Assembly (NCBI GenBank): GCA_016720595.1
Contig: JADKKI010000073.1
Coordinates: 23,079-87,078, forward strand
Direction: 5' to 3'
DNA length: 64,000 bases
From: Myxococcales bacterium
Lineage (GTDB): Bacteria > Myxococcota_A > Polyangia > Haliangiales > Haliangiaceae
The notes beneath the pieces are model-generated. The model made no database searches, had not been told where the DNA came from, and saw nothing but the letters and a program-made list of their open reading frames with translations. Below, in pieces: positions 24,917-34,465 of this stretch. The first letter of the stretch is position 1; each line of letters opens with the position of its first letter. A program made the translations under genes and the position numbers.

Positions 24917-25906
24917 TCAGACCACGAGGATGCCCGCACCGGTCGTGGTGCGTGACTCGAGATCGCGATGCGCCTGCGCCGCCTCCGCGAGCGGGTAGCG
25001 GCGCTCCACGGCGATCGTCATCCCCGCGGCCACCTGCGCGAACAGCTCGCTCGCCATCTGCTGCACCACCTCGATCGAGGTGAGGTGCGTGTGGAGGGTG
25101 GGCCGCGTGACGTACAGCGAGCCCTTCGCGGCGAGCTGGCCGAGCGAGATCGGTGGCACGGGGCCCGAGGCGTTGCCGAAGCTGACCATCAAGCCGAACG
25201 GTGCGAGGCAATCGAGCGAGCGCTCCCAGGTGTCCTTGCCCACCGAATCGAAGACCGCCTTCACCCGCGCGCCGGAGGTCAGCTCGCGGACGCGCGCCAC
25301 CACATCCTCGGTCCGGTAGTTGATCGCGTGCGCGGCACCATGGGCGAGGGCGAGCGCGCACTTCTCGTCGGTGCCCGCGGTGGCGATCAGCCGGAGCCCG
25401 AGCGAGCGCGCCCACTGGCAGGCGATCAGCCCCACGCCGCCGGCCGCCGCATGCCACACGAGCGCATCGCCCGCTGCGAGCTCCGCGCGCGTGCGCCGCA
25501 GCAGGTACTGCACGGTCAGGCCCTTGAGGAGCATCGCGGCGCCGGTCGCGAAGTCGATCGAGGCAGGCAGCTTGACCACGGGGAGCGCGGGGACCACGCG
25601 CGCGTCGGCGTAGCTGCCCGTGGTCTTCGACGTGTACGCGACGCGATCGCCGACCGCGAGGTGCGTGACCCCAGGGCCGATCGCCTCGATCACGCCCGCG
25701 GCCTCGGTGCCGAGCACCGCGGGGAGTGGCACCGGATAGAGGCCCGAGCGGTGATACGTGTCGAGGAAGTTGAGGCCGATCGCGTGGTGCCGGACCCGGA
25801 CCTCGCCGGGGCCGGGCTCACCGATCGGGAGCTCCACGAGCTGCATGACCTCCGGTCCGCCGGTCCGTGCGATCTGGATGGCCCTCGTGACGGTGGTGAC
25901 TGTCAT
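24917..25906 (-). CDS. qor: NADPH:quinone reductase (zeta-crystallin/Qor family)
   Basis: 329 residues, the family length. A zinc-free medium-chain dehydrogenase that reduces quinones with NADPH, cytosolic. The catalytic fold includes NFLDTYHRSGLYP and LPAVLGTEAAGVIEAIG; the nucleotide-binding motif is HAAAGGVGLIACQWA; LGLRLIATAGTDEKC and VFDSVGKDTWE follow in the usual order. The Qor hallmark YTSKTTGSYADARVV is present and zinc-binding Cys clusters are absent. ATG 25906 is preceded by GAGATCACC and, 15 nt upstream, TACGGT (25922-25927). Divergent from the epimerase gene over 45 bp. Confidence 0.9.
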   Translation of the reverse strand: MTVTTVTRAIQIARTGGPEVMQLVELPIGEPGPGEVRVRHHAIGLNFLDTYHRSGLYPVPLPAVLGTEAAGVIEAIGPGVTHLAVGDRVAYTSKTTGSYADARVVPALPVVKLPASIDFATGAAMLLKGLTVQYLLRRTRAELAAGDALVWHAAAGGVGLIACQWARSLGLRLIATAGTDEKCALALAHGAAHAINYRTEDVVARVRELTSGARVKAVFDSVGKDTWERSLDCLAPFGLMVSFGNASGPVPPISLGQLAAKGSLYVTRPTLHTHLTSIEVVQQMASELFAQVAAGMTIAVERRYPLAEAAQAHRDLESRTTTGAGILVV

Positions 25907-25939
25907 GGTGATCTCACGCGGACCGTAGCACCGCGCGTG

Positions 25940-25945
25940 TACAGT
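25940..25945 (+). promoter_or_regulatory. -10-like TACAGT 6 nt before the epimerase start
   Basis: TACAGT followed by only GCCGAC before ATG 25952, which would place the transcript start at or next to the start codon. Confidence 0.5.
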
Positions 25946-25951
25946 GCCGAC

Positions 25952-26902
25952 ATGGCCAGTTCGTCTTCCTCGCTCGCGGTCGTCACCGGTGGTGCCGGCT
26001 TCATCGGCTCGCACACCGTCGATGCGCTGCTCGCCGCGGGCTATCGCGTCTGCGTGCTCGATGACTTCCGCACTGGCAAGCGCGCGAACCTCGCGCAGCA
26101 CGCCGGCAGCGATCGGCTCGACATCGTCATGTGCGACGTCTCGCACGGCATCTTCGCCGCGCTCGCGCCGATCACCGCGAAGCACGGCCCGGTGGAGCGC
26201 ATCGTCCATCTGGCCGCGCAGGTCTCGGTGGTCGCCTCGGTCGCGAACCCGCTCGTCGACATGCAGGTCAACTACGGCGGCACGCTGCACGTGCTCGAGT
26301 ACGCGCGCGCACACGCCGTGAAGAAGGTGGCGTTCGCCTCCTCAGCCGCCGTCTACGGTGATGTCACCGAGATGCCCGTCCGCGAGGACCTGCCGACCCG
26401 GCCGGTCTCGCCCTACGGGATCCACAAGCTCGCCTCCGAGCTCGCGCTCGACTACTACGGGAGCGTGCACGGTGTGGCCACCACGGCGCTGCGGTTCTTC
26501 AACGTCTATGGGCCGCGTCAAGATCCGACGAGCCCGTACTCCGGCGTGATCTCGATCTTCGCGGATCGCGCACGCGCGGGACGCACGCTCACGATCTTCG
26601 GCGATGGCCAGCAGACCCGCGACTTCGTCTACGTCGGCGATGTCGTGCGCGCGCTGGTCGCCGCGGTGGGCGATGGCAACGATCGCCTGGTCGCGAACGT
26701 CGGCACCGGCAGCGAGATCACCGTGCTCGAGCTGGCGCGGACGGTGGTGGAGCTGTGCGGCAAGGGCTCGACGATCGAGCACGCGCCCACGCGCGGCGGA
26801 GAGATCCTGAAGTCACGCGCGCGCGTCGATCTGCTTCGCGATCGGCTCGGCGTGGTGGCGCAGACCAAGCTCGTGGATGGCCTGCGCGCGACGCTCGCCT
26901 GA
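25952..26902 (+). CDS. NAD-dependent sugar-nucleotide epimerase/dehydratase (GalE-like)
   Basis: 316 residues of the extended short-chain dehydrogenase family, acting on UDP- or dTDP-sugars. VVTGGAGFIGSHTVD is the NAD-binding loop, ASSAAVYGD holds the catalytic Ser, SPYGIHKLASE the Tyr-x-x-x-Lys pair, and FFNVYGPRQDP, DGQQTRDFVYVGDVV and NVGTGSEITVLEL follow as in UDP-glucose 4-epimerases. The exact sugar cannot be read from sequence. ATG 25952 is favoured by the TACAGT box six nt upstream. Convergent with the rhodanese-like gene, 3 bp apart. Confidence 0.9.
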   Translation: MASSSSSLAVVTGGAGFIGSHTVDALLAAGYRVCVLDDFRTGKRANLAQHAGSDRLDIVMCDVSHGIFAALAPITAKHGPVERIVHLAAQVSVVASVANPLVDMQVNYGGTLHVLEYARAHAVKKVAFASSAAVYGDVTEMPVREDLPTRPVSPYGIHKLASELALDYYGSVHGVATTALRFFNVYGPRQDPTSPYSGVISIFADRARAGRTLTIFGDGQQTRDFVYVGDVVRALVAAVGDGNDRLVANVGTGSEITVLELARTVVELCGKGSTIEHAPTRGGEILKSRARVDLLRDRLGVVAQTKLVDGLRATLA

Positions 26903-26905
26903 TCG

Positions 26906-27331
26906 TTAGATCGACTGGACCTTCTTGCCGGCCTTGACCCAGCCCGCGATGCCATCGGGGAGGACCTTCACATTGGTGTACCCGGCCGTGATCGCCTTCG
27001 CGGCGGCCTCGTGGGACGCGCCGCACGAGGTGTTCGCGCAATAGAACACCAGCGGCTTGGCCTTGTCGGCGGGCAGCTCGCTGGCCTGGAACGTGTCCGA
27101 ATCGGTGAGCAGGACGGCGCCCGGGATCACGCCCATCTTCTTGCGCGTGCGATCACCGTTCGCATCGACCGGCTGGCACTCGCTCTTGGCCAGCGACGCA
27201 TCGAGCTCGTCGACCGTGACGGTGGGGAGCTTGGCCTCCACCGCGGCGCCTTCGTCCTTGGTGGACTTGGAGCAGGCGGCGAACGAGCCCAGAACCGAGA
27301 GCGCGAGTACGGAGGCGAGGAGGGTACGCAT
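26906..27331 (-). CDS. Rhodanese-like lipoprotein
   Basis: 141 residues. MRTLLASVLALSVLGSFAAC is a lipoprotein signal. The mature domain is a single rhodanese fold: TVTVDELDASLA start, GVIPGAVLLTDSDTF, PLVFYCANTSCGASHEAA with the expected active-site Cys after YCANTS, and VKVLPDGIAGWVKAGK at the end. Likely handles thiol or sulfane sulfur in the periplasm. An in-frame ATG at 27337 would add two residues; 27331 fits better because TACGGT (27339-27344) ends 7 nt before it and only 1 nt before 27337. Confidence 0.85.
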   Translation of the reverse strand: MRTLLASVLALSVLGSFAACSKSTKDEGAAVEAKLPTVTVDELDASLAKSECQPVDANGDRTRKKMGVIPGAVLLTDSDTFQASELPADKAKPLVFYCANTSCGASHEAAAKAITAGYTNVKVLPDGIAGWVKAGKKVQSI

Positions 27332-27338
27332 GGGCATG

Positions 27339-27344
27339 ACCGTA
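27339..27344 (-). promoter_or_regulatory. -10-like TACGGT before the rhodanese lipoprotein
   Basis: Minus-strand TACGGT, 7 nt from ATG 27331. It supports the shorter start. Confidence 0.4.
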
Positions 27345-27382
27345 CCCGCGCGCGGGCGCGCGGGCAATGCGACACTTTGGCG

Positions 27383-28285
27383 GTGTCCCAGGCCGTCGTC
27401 GCGGCGTACCTCGCGTGCGCGCTGATCTGGGGGACCACCTGGTACGCGATCCGCGTGTGCATCGGCCCGGGCGGGTTCGGTACGCTCGATGCGCTCGCGC
27501 TCCGGTTCGTGATCGCGATCGTGGTCCTGATCCCGATCGCCCTGCGGTCGCGCCCGTGGCCGCGCGGGGCGCAGTGGGGCTGGCTGGTCCTGGCGGGCGT
27601 GCTCGACGCCGCAGGCTATGTGCTGGTCTATCTCGGCGAGGAGCACGTGCCCGGCGCGGTGGCCGCCGTGCTCTACGGCACGCAGCCACTGATCCTCGCG
27701 GTGTTCCTCACGGTCACCGGGATGGAGACGATCACGCGCCGCCACGTGATCGGGGCGCTGGTCTCGCTCGCCGGCGTCGCGGTGCTGTTCCTCGATCGGC
27801 TCGACGTCTCCGCGCAGCAGGCGGTGGGCGTGGGGATGGTGCTCGGCTCGGTGGTCATCGCGACGACCTACTCGATGATCATGAAGCGCCACACCGCGAA
27901 CGTGCACGCCGCGGTCACCACCACCGTGTTCCTCGTCGTCACCGCCGCGGTGCTCGGCGTCGTGGCACTGGTCGCCGGTGGCGGCGATCGGGTGCTGGTG
28001 TGGCCACCTCCGCTGGTGCCGACGGCGGCGCTCCTCTACCTCGCACTGATCGGCTCGGTGGTGGCGTTCCTGACCTACTTCTGGCTGCTCCAGCGCACGA
28101 GCCTGCTCGTCACGAGCACGCTCGTGTTCGTGTATCCGCTGGTCGCGATCGCCACCGATGCGCTGTTCGAGGCGGAGACGCTCACCGCGCGTGCCTACGT
28201 GGGAGCGGCGATCACGCTCGGCGGGCTCGGCGTGAGCCTGCGACGATCGCGCCCAGTAAGTGTTTCTCGCGGTCGAATCCCCTGA
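27383..28285 (+). CDS. EamA/DMT-superfamily transporter
   Basis: 300 residues with about ten hydrophobic segments in two five-helix EamA repeats: AYLACALIWGTTWYAIRV opens repeat 1 and VGMVLGSVVIATTYSMI opens repeat 2. Conserved features are GTTWYAIR, AAVLYGTQPLILAV and FLTYFWLLQR. Inner-membrane exporter of metabolites or amino acids; the substrate cannot be told. GTG 27383 is the first start in frame with this fold. Upstream lies the divergent rhodanese gene, 51 bp away. Confidence 0.88.
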   Translation: MSQAVVAAYLACALIWGTTWYAIRVCIGPGGFGTLDALALRFVIAIVVLIPIALRSRPWPRGAQWGWLVLAGVLDAAGYVLVYLGEEHVPGAVAAVLYGTQPLILAVFLTVTGMETITRRHVIGALVSLAGVAVLFLDRLDVSAQQAVGVGMVLGSVVIATTYSMIMKRHTANVHAAVTTTVFLVVTAAVLGVVALVAGGGDRVLVWPPPLVPTAALLYLALIGSVVAFLTYFWLLQRTSLLVTSTLVFVYPLVAIATDALFEAETLTARAYVGAAITLGGLGVSLRRSRPVSVSRGRIP

Positions 28286-28351
28286 CCTTCGCAACAGACC
28301 TTCGCAACGGGTTCAATTGCGCTCCCTCTCCGGGTGGGCGATCCTAGGGTG

Positions 28352-29254
28352 ATGTCCCGCCTGGTCCTGCTGCTCGCCCTCGGCGGCTGCGACCTCGCGT
28401 TTGGCCTGGTCCGCGACACGCCGCCGCCGGTGTGCGGGCCGTTCGGTCCGCCGAGCGAGGTGACGATCGAGCTGGGACCCACGGCCAAGGCGCACGACCT
28501 CAGCGTGGATGCGAGTGGCATGCGCGGCATGGTGCAGGCCACGCTCAAGAGCGGGGCGCTGACCTGGACAGGGCCGCACGCCGTCGTCCAGAGCGCCCCC
28601 AACATGTGGGTGACGGATCCCGCGCGGGACAAGCCGGTCCTCAACGGGCTCGACGGTGGCCACATCGTCTATGACGGCACGGTGTTCGGCTGGATCGACC
28701 GGATCAACACGGTCCGCACCCCCGAGCTACATCAGTACGCGTTCACCACCGCGTGGTCGCCGATCTCCGGCTCGGTGACCATGGATCTCTCGGTCTCGAC
28801 CCACGTCGGGAACGCGATCGAGCTGCCGGTGGCCGCGGGCGCGGTGCAGAAGTTCCTCGTCGAGATCTCGATCGAGGAGCTGCCGCCGAACAACCTCGCG
28901 ATCTACGAGCTGCCGCCCGGCGCGGGGACGGACTGGCAGCGCACGGGCCAGGCCGCTCCGCTGCTGGAAGCGACCTCACCCGTGATCGATCCACAGATGG
29001 GGCTCCTGACCTCCGATCACGAGATCCTGGTCTATGCGGCGAAGCTCGGCACCGAGACCGTCACGCGGCTGTTCGCCACGCGGCGGGCGCGCAACCTGTT
29101 CCAGCCCGGGGTCGAGCTGATCATCGAGGGGTTCGCCGCCGACAGTGACTTCACCGAGCCGTGGATCAACGCCGATTGCACACAGCTGTACTTCCGGCAG
29201 GGCGACACGACGTGGATGACGACGGCGGTAGACGACGCAGCTTCACGTAGGTAG
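28352..29254 (+). CDS. Lipoprotein of unknown function
   Basis: 300 residues. [13 protein letters not shown] is a short lipoprotein signal (lipobox ALGGC). The mature protein is a string of beta strands ([65 protein letters not shown]) resembling a six-bladed propeller of the TolB/PD40 kind, though I see no clear repeat motif. Function unknown. Its stop codon is the first half of a -10-like TAGCGT for the mutase gene. Confidence 0.72.
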   Translation: MSRLVLLLALGGCDLAFGLVRDTPPPVCGPFGPPSEVTIELGPTAKAHDLSVDASGMRGMVQATLKSGALTWTGPHAVVQSAPNMWVTDPARDKPVLNGLDGGHIVYDGTVFGWIDRINTVRTPELHQYAFTTAWSPISGSVTMDLSVSTHVGNAIELPVAAGAVQKFLVEISIEELPPNNLAIYELPPGAGTDWQRTGQAAPLLEATSPVIDPQMGLLTSDHEILVYAAKLGTETVTRLFATRRARNLFQPGVELIIEGFAADSDFTEPWINADCTQLYFRQGDTTWMTTAVDDAASRR

Positions 29255-29257
29255 CGT
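29252..29257 (+). promoter_or_regulatory. -10-like TAGCGT overlapping a stop codon
   Basis: TAGCGT includes the TAG stop of the upstream lipoprotein and ends 8 nt before ATG 29266. Confidence 0.4.
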
Positions 29258-29265
29258 TCCGGGCG

Positions 29266-31224
29266 ATGGCCGAACGTCGCGACGCACCCTGGATCTTCCG
29301 CACCTACGCGGGGCATTCGAGCGCGCAGGCCTCCAACGAGCTGTTCCGGGCGAACCTCGCGGCGGGGCAGACCGGCCTCTCGATCGCCTTCGATCTGCCG
29401 ACCCAGTGTGGCTACGACCCGGACCACCCGCTGGCGCGCCCGGAGGTGGGCAAGGTCGGCGTACCGATCGCGTCTCTCGACGACATGCACGCGCTGTTCG
29501 CGGACATCCCGCTCGAGCAGATGAATACGTCGATGACGATCAACGGCACCGCGATCTGGCTGCTCGCGCTGTACGTGGCGCTCGCGCGCGAGCGGGGCGT
29601 GCCCGAGGCCGGTCTCCGCGGCACCGTCCAGAACGACATCATCAAGGAGTACCTGGCGCGCGGCACGTACATCTTCCCGCCCGAGCCCTCGCTCGATCTG
29701 ATCGCCGAGACCTACGAGTACTGCGTGGCGCACATGCCGCAGTGGAACCCTTCGAACATCTGCAGCTATCACCTGCAGGAGGCGGGTGCCACGCCGGTGC
29801 AGGAGCTCGCGTTCGCCCTCGCGGATGCGATCGGCATCCTCGATCGCGTGCGGGCGCGCGGCCGGGTCGATGCGGCGGCGTTCGCGCAGTGCGTGGGCCG
29901 GGTGTCGTTCTTCGTCAACGCCGGCATGCGGTTCGTCGAAGAGCTGTGCAAGATGCGCGCGTTCGGCGAGCTGTGGGACGAGCTGTGTCGCGAGCGCTAT
30001 GGGGTCACGGATCCGAAGCTGCGCCAGTTTCGCTATGGCGTGCAGGTCAACTCGCTGGGCCTCACCGAGCAGCAGCCCGAGAACAACGCGTGGCGGATCC
30101 TGATCGAGGCGCTCGGCGTGACGCTGTCGAAGGATGCGCGGTGCCGCGCGCTCCAGCTGCCCACGTGGAACGAGGCGCTGTCGCTGCCGCGGCCATGGGA
30201 TCAGCAGTGGTCGCTGAGGCTCCAGCAGATCCTCGCGTACGAGACGGATCTCCTCGAGTACGGCGATCTGTTCGCCGGGAGCCCGGTGGTCGCCGCCAAG
30301 GTGGAGGCGCTGTCCGCGGCGGCGAAAGCCGAGCTCGCGCAGATCGCGGCGGCCGGCGGTATCCAGGGCGCGATCGAGAACGGCTACTGCAAGCAGGAGC
30401 TGGTGCGCTCGATGGCGGCGCGGATGGGGCGGATCGAGCGCGGCGAGCAGGTGGTGGTGGGCGTCAACAAGTGGACCGAGGCGCTGCCCTCTCCGCTGGT
30501 GGGCGGCGAGGACGGCGGCGTGTTCCGCGGGGATCCGGGAGCCGGCGATCTCGCACGTGCACAACTCGAGCGCACGCGCACCACGCGCGATGCCGCGCGG
30601 GTCAAGGCCACGCTCGCAACGCTCGAGGCCGAGGCCCGGGCAGGGCGGCCGATCATGGAGGCCTCGATCGCGTGCGCGCTCGCGCGGGTGACCACGGGCG
30701 AGTGGGCGGGCACGCTGCGCGGCGTGTGGGGCGAATACCGCGCCGCGACCGGGATCACCGGCGCGACGATCGGCGCAGCGGCCGAGGGCTGGGATGCGTT
30801 GCGAGCGCGGGTCGCGGCGCTGCCCCGGCGCCCCAAGCTGCTAGTCGGGAAGCCCGGCCTCGATGGCCACTCCAACGGCGCCGAGGTGATCGCCGTGGCG
30901 GCGCGCGATGCGGGCTTCGAGGTGCTGTACGCCGGGATCCGGCTCGAGCCTGCCGCGATCGCCGCGATGGCGGTGCAGGAGGATGTCGACGTGATCGGGC
31001 TCTCCGTGCTGTCCGGATCGCACCTCGAGCTGACCCGTACGGTGCTGGCCGAGCTCGCACAGCGAGGGGCCGGAAACCTCCCCGTGGTGGTCGGTGGCAC
31101 CGTCCCCAGGGCCGATCACGCCGAGCTCGAGCGGCTCGGCGTCCGCAAGGTGTTCACGCCGGCGGACTACAAGCTGGTCGAGATCGTGGGCGCGCTGGTC
31201 GACCTCTGTGCGGTCGGGGGGTAG
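29266..31224 (+). CDS. ecm: Ethylmalonyl-CoA mutase-type, coenzyme B12-dependent mutase
   Basis: 652 residues with mutase barrel and cobalamin domain in one chain. It interconverts (2R)-ethylmalonyl-CoA and methylsuccinyl-CoA in the ethylmalonyl-CoA pathway of acetyl-CoA assimilation. Barrel motifs: [83 protein letters not shown] and [16 protein letters not shown]-terminal cobalamin domain (from about 520): [13 protein letters not shown] (the DxHxxG cobalt-ligand His), [13 protein letters not shown] and [12 protein letters not shown]. Fusion and length separate it from two-subunit methylmalonyl-CoA mutase. Other pathway genes are not in the window. Confidence 0.88.
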   Translation: MAERRDAPWIFRTYAGHSSAQASNELFRANLAAGQTGLSIAFDLPTQCGYDPDHPLARPEVGKVGVPIASLDDMHALFADIPLEQMNTSMTINGTAIWLLALYVALARERGVPEAGLRGTVQNDIIKEYLARGTYIFPPEPSLDLIAETYEYCVAHMPQWNPSNICSYHLQEAGATPVQELAFALADAIGILDRVRARGRVDAAAFAQCVGRVSFFVNAGMRFVEELCKMRAFGELWDELCRERYGVTDPKLRQFRYGVQVNSLGLTEQQPENNAWRILIEALGVTLSKDARCRALQLPTWNEALSLPRPWDQQWSLRLQQILAYETDLLEYGDLFAGSPVVAAKVEALSAAAKAELAQIAAAGGIQGAIENGYCKQELVRSMAARMGRIERGEQVVVGVNKWTEALPSPLVGGEDGGVFRGDPGAGDLARAQLERTRTTRDAARVKATLATLEAEARAGRPIMEASIACALARVTTGEWAGTLRGVWGEYRAATGITGATIGAAAEGWDALRARVAALPRRPKLLVGKPGLDGHSNGAEVIAVAARDAGFEVLYAGIRLEPAAIAAMAVQEDVDVIGLSVLSGSHLELTRTVLAELAQRGAGNLPVVVGGTVPRADHAELERLGVRKVFTPADYKLVEIVGALVDLCAVGG

Positions 31225-31318
31225 CCCTGGGCCCAGGAACGGGCCTCACGAGGGGCAGGGGGCGGAAGAACCCAGGTCCCGGAGCGCAACTCCGCTGAAA
31301 TCAAGGTGAACGTGCTCC

Positions 31319-31347
31319 TTGTCGACGGGGACCCAACCGCATAGATT
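31319..31347 (+). promoter_or_regulatory. Sigma-70-like promoter for the DUF349 gene
   Basis: TTGTCG, 17-nt spacer, TAGATT; the -10 ends 12 nt before ATG 31360. The best-spaced -35/-10 pair I found in the window. Confidence 0.5.
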
Positions 31348-31359
31348 CGGCGCCCTCCC

Positions 31360-34300
31360 ATGGGGATAGCCGACTTCTTTCGCCCCAAGTACCGCCACAG
31401 CGATGTTCGCGTGCGCTCCGAAGCCGTTCGGGCGTTGACCGCGGATGACGCTGCCATCCTGGAACAGGTCGCTCGAACGGACCGCGACATCGGCGTACGC
31501 CGCATCGCGATCGAGAAGATCAAGACCCCCGACCTGCTCGCCGAGCTCGGCTCTGCCGAGACGGAGCGCAGCCTGCGAGAGCTCATCACCTCGCGCGCCG
31601 CGGAGCTGTGGGTGTCCCACGCGTGCAGCAAGGATCCCGACGAGGCGAACAACGCGCTCGCGGGGATCATCAAGCTCGGCGATCAGCACGCGCTGGTCGA
31701 CGTGGTGGTGAAGGCGGCGAGCCCCGCGATCCGCAAGCGGGCGTTCGGCGAGCTGCGGGATCCGCGCGCGCTGGCGGAGCTCGCGAAGAGTGATGCCGCG
31801 CAGGACCTGCGCACGGCCGCGGTGGCTCGGATCGACGATGGCGACGTGCTGCGCGCCCTCGCGATCGACACCACGCAGAAGGAGGTCGGTCTCGCGGCTG
31901 TCGAGAAGCTCGACGACGTCGACCGGCTCGAGAACGTCGCCGCGAAGGCCAAGAACAAGGCCGTGCGCCAGAAGGCGCGCAAGATCGTCGGCGAGATCGC
32001 GGAGGCCGAGCGGGCCAAGGCCAAGTCGCCGGTGCCCGATGACGTCAAGCGCCGTCGCGCCGAGAAGGCGCAGCTCGTCCGCGAGGTCGAGGCGGTGGCC
32101 GACACGTTCGATTTCGCGAAGCACGAGGAGATGATCGCCAAGGCCGAGGTCGCGTGGGCGCGGCTCGGAGCCGACGAGGGCGACGATCGCTTCACCAAGG
32201 CCGTCGAGCGGTTCTGGAAGCGCAAGGAGATCCAGGACAGCCAGGCGCGCGGCTCCGACGAGCTGCGGGCGACCGCCGCCGAGGCGCAGCGCGAGCGCGA
32301 GCGCGCCGCCGCGGAGCGCGAGCGCGAGCGGGCCGCGAAGGCCGCCGAGGCCACGCCGTCCGAGCCCGAGACCGAGGAGGCCAAGGCCGCGCGCGAGGCG
32401 CGTGATGCCGAGGCCGCCGCGCGTCGCGCCGAGCGCGATGCCAAGAAGGCCGAGGAGGACGCCCGTCGCGCCGCCCAGGTCGCGGAGCGCGAGGCGAAGG
32501 CCCGCGAAGACGCCGAGCGCGGCGCGCAGATCGCCGCCAGCCTCGAGGCGATGTGCACCGAGATGGAGGCGCTCGCCGCCACCGAGATGAAGGATGGGCG
32601 TCCGGTCGATCGCTTGCTCGCATCCGCGGGCAAGGGCTTCGACAACATCGGCAAGGTGCCCGCGGCGCAGCGCGATGCGCTCGCCGATCGCTATCGCGCC
32701 GCGCGCAACAAGCTCGTGATCAAGGTCAGCGAGATGCGCGAGGCCGAGGACTGGCACCGCTGGACCAACGTGCCCAAGGCCGAGGCGATGATCGAGACGG
32801 CCAAGCACATGGCCGAGGCACCCGCCGAGCCGGATCTCGGCAACCGCCTCCGCCAGCTCCAGGCCCTGTGGAAAGAGGTCGGCCCCCTGCCGCAGAAGCG
32901 CGGCAAGGAGCTGTGGGACACGTTCAAGGCGACCTGCGACCTGATCTACGACAAGGTCAAGGGCGTCCGCGCCGTCGAGGACGTCAAGTTCGCCGAGGTC
33001 TCCGCGGCCAAGGAGGCGTTGATCGCCGAGGCCGAGAGCCTCGCCGATTCGACCGACTTCGCCGGGACCGCAGAGAAGCTCAAGGCGCTCCAGGCGCGGT
33101 GGAAGGAATCGGGACACCTGCCGCGCAAGCAGGGCGACGATCTGTGGAAGAAGTTCCGCGCCGCCTGCGACAAGTTCTTCGAGCGCCGCAAGCCGATGCT
33201 CGAGGCGCGCGCCAACGAGGAGTCCGCCAACCTCGCCAAGAAGCACGCGCTGATCGCGCAGGCGACCAAGGTCGCCAACGCCGCGGGCGAAGGCACCTGG
33301 GGCAAGGCGATCGGTGAGATCAAGGATCTCCAGGCCGCGTGGAAGGAGATCGGGTACGTCCCGCGTCGCGACGCGGATGCCGTGTGGAAGGCGTTCCGCG
33401 CCGCGTGTGACTCGCTGTTCACCAAGCGCGATCAGGCTCGTGACTCCGAGGCCAACGCGCACCGCGCCGAGGTCGAGGCGATCAAGGCCGAGATCGATGC
33501 CGTGGTGGCCGGTGGCGACGATGTGGTCACCCGCGCGATCGCCGTGCGTGCGAAGGCGCGCGAGGCGGGCGTGCTCGGGGCCGAGTCCGTGGCGATGGTG
33601 AAGCACCTGATCGCCACGCAGCCCGACGCGATCAAGGGCACCGAGCTCGATCCCGCGCAGCTGCGGGGCAAGCGCGAGAAGCTGATCGGCAAGGCCGAGG
33701 AGCTGCTGCCCAAGCAGGCCGCAGCCCCCGACGCCGCGGGCGACGTGGCCGCGCAGCTGAAGGCCGCGATGCGCAAGAACGCGTTCGGCGATCTGCGGTT
33801 CTCCGGGCGCGACCCGGTGGAGGTCGTGGACGAGCTGCGCGCGAGCTGGACGGAGATCGGGCCGATCCTCGAGGACGAGGATCGCGCGCAGGTCGAGCGG
33901 TTCGAGCAGACGATCGCGAAGGTCCTCGATGCCGCGGGCGCCAAGGCTCGCGAGCCTCGCGAGAGCAAGCCCGAGGGTGGTGAGCGCGAGCGCCGGCGTC
34001 GTGGCGAGCGGCACTCGGCCCAGGCGCCGATGTCCACCGAGCCCGCCGCGATTGGCGAGATCGTGGCGACCGCGGCCGCGATCCCGCATCACTCGACGAT
34101 CACCCACGTGCCGGACGCCGCCGCCACCGCGGTCGCGGCGATCACGCCGGAGGAGAGCACGCAGAACGGCTCGATCCCGGTGTCCGCGCACGATGCGATC
34201 ACGCAGCCCGCGCGGCTCCCGCCCGAGGTGCCGATCGGCATGCCCGAGGAGCTCCAGCCGGTGAGCAGCACGCCGCTGCCGCCGCCCCCCGATCGCACCA

Positions 34301-34458
34301 AGGCGCTGTCGACCGCGCCGCCGATGGACGCCGTCGATGACGGCTGGGACATGGGCGACGAGGATCCGACCGCGACCAAGGAGACGTCCACGCCCTCGTC
34401 GAACGAGATGGCGGGTGACGGCTCGGTCGAGGGCGACGGCCTCGATCAGGTCGACTAG
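31360..34458 (+). CDS. DUF349 repeat protein with HEAT-like N-terminus
   Basis: 1032 residues. The first 230 residues are short helical HEAT-like repeats. From about 240 to 400 follows a charged Ala/Glu/Arg coiled coil. Then at least three clear DUF349 repeats of about 75 residues, each ending in a Trp-containing LQA(L/R/A)WKExG...W..F..(A/T)CD signature (KEVGPLPQKRGKELWDTF, KESGHLPRKQGDDLWKKF, KEIGYVPRRDADAVWKAF), and a weaker fourth (SWTEIGPILEDEDRAQVERF). The last 180 residues are disordered and acidic. DUF349 proteins are all-helical scaffolds linked in some bacteria to RNA or ribosome-associated complexes; here the role is unknown. Longer than most relatives. Confidence 0.88.
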   Translation: MGIADFFRPKYRHSDVRVRSEAVRALTADDAAILEQVARTDRDIGVRRIAIEKIKTPDLLAELGSAETERSLRELITSRAAELWVSHACSKDPDEANNALAGIIKLGDQHALVDVVVKAASPAIRKRAFGELRDPRALAELAKSDAAQDLRTAAVARIDDGDVLRALAIDTTQKEVGLAAVEKLDDVDRLENVAAKAKNKAVRQKARKIVGEIAEAERAKAKSPVPDDVKRRRAEKAQLVREVEAVADTFDFAKHEEMIAKAEVAWARLGADEGDDRFTKAVERFWKRKEIQDSQARGSDELRATAAEAQRERERAAAERERERAAKAAEATPSEPETEEAKAAREARDAEAAARRAERDAKKAEEDARRAAQVAEREAKAREDAERGAQIAASLEAMCTEMEALAATEMKDGRPVDRLLASAGKGFDNIGKVPAAQRDALADRYRAARNKLVIKVSEMREAEDWHRWTNVPKAEAMIETAKHMAEAPAEPDLGNRLRQLQALWKEVGPLPQKRGKELWDTFKATCDLIYDKVKGVRAVEDVKFAEVSAAKEALIAEAESLADSTDFAGTAEKLKALQARWKESGHLPRKQGDDLWKKFRAACDKFFERRKPMLEARANEESANLAKKHALIAQATKVANAAGEGTWGKAIGEIKDLQAAWKEIGYVPRRDADAVWKAFRAACDSLFTKRDQARDSEANAHRAEVEAIKAEIDAVVAGGDDVVTRAIAVRAKAREAGVLGAESVAMVKHLIATQPDAIKGTELDPAQLRGKREKLIGKAEELLPKQAAAPDAAGDVAAQLKAAMRKNAFGDLRFSGRDPVEVVDELRASWTEIGPILEDEDRAQVERFEQTIAKVLDAAGAKAREPRESKPEGGERERRRRGERHSAQAPMSTEPAAIGEIVATAAAIPHHSTITHVPDAAATAVAAITPEESTQNGSIPVSAHDAITQPARLPPEVPIGMPEELQPVSSTPLPPPPDRTKALSTAPPMDAVDDGWDMGDEDPTATKETSTPSSNEMAGDGSVEGDGLDQVD

Positions 34459-34465
34459 TCAGGCG

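Noticed and set aside
28345..28350. TAGGGT as -10 box for the lipoprotein at 28352
   Set aside because: It ends 1 nt before the ATG, too close even for a leaderless transcript.
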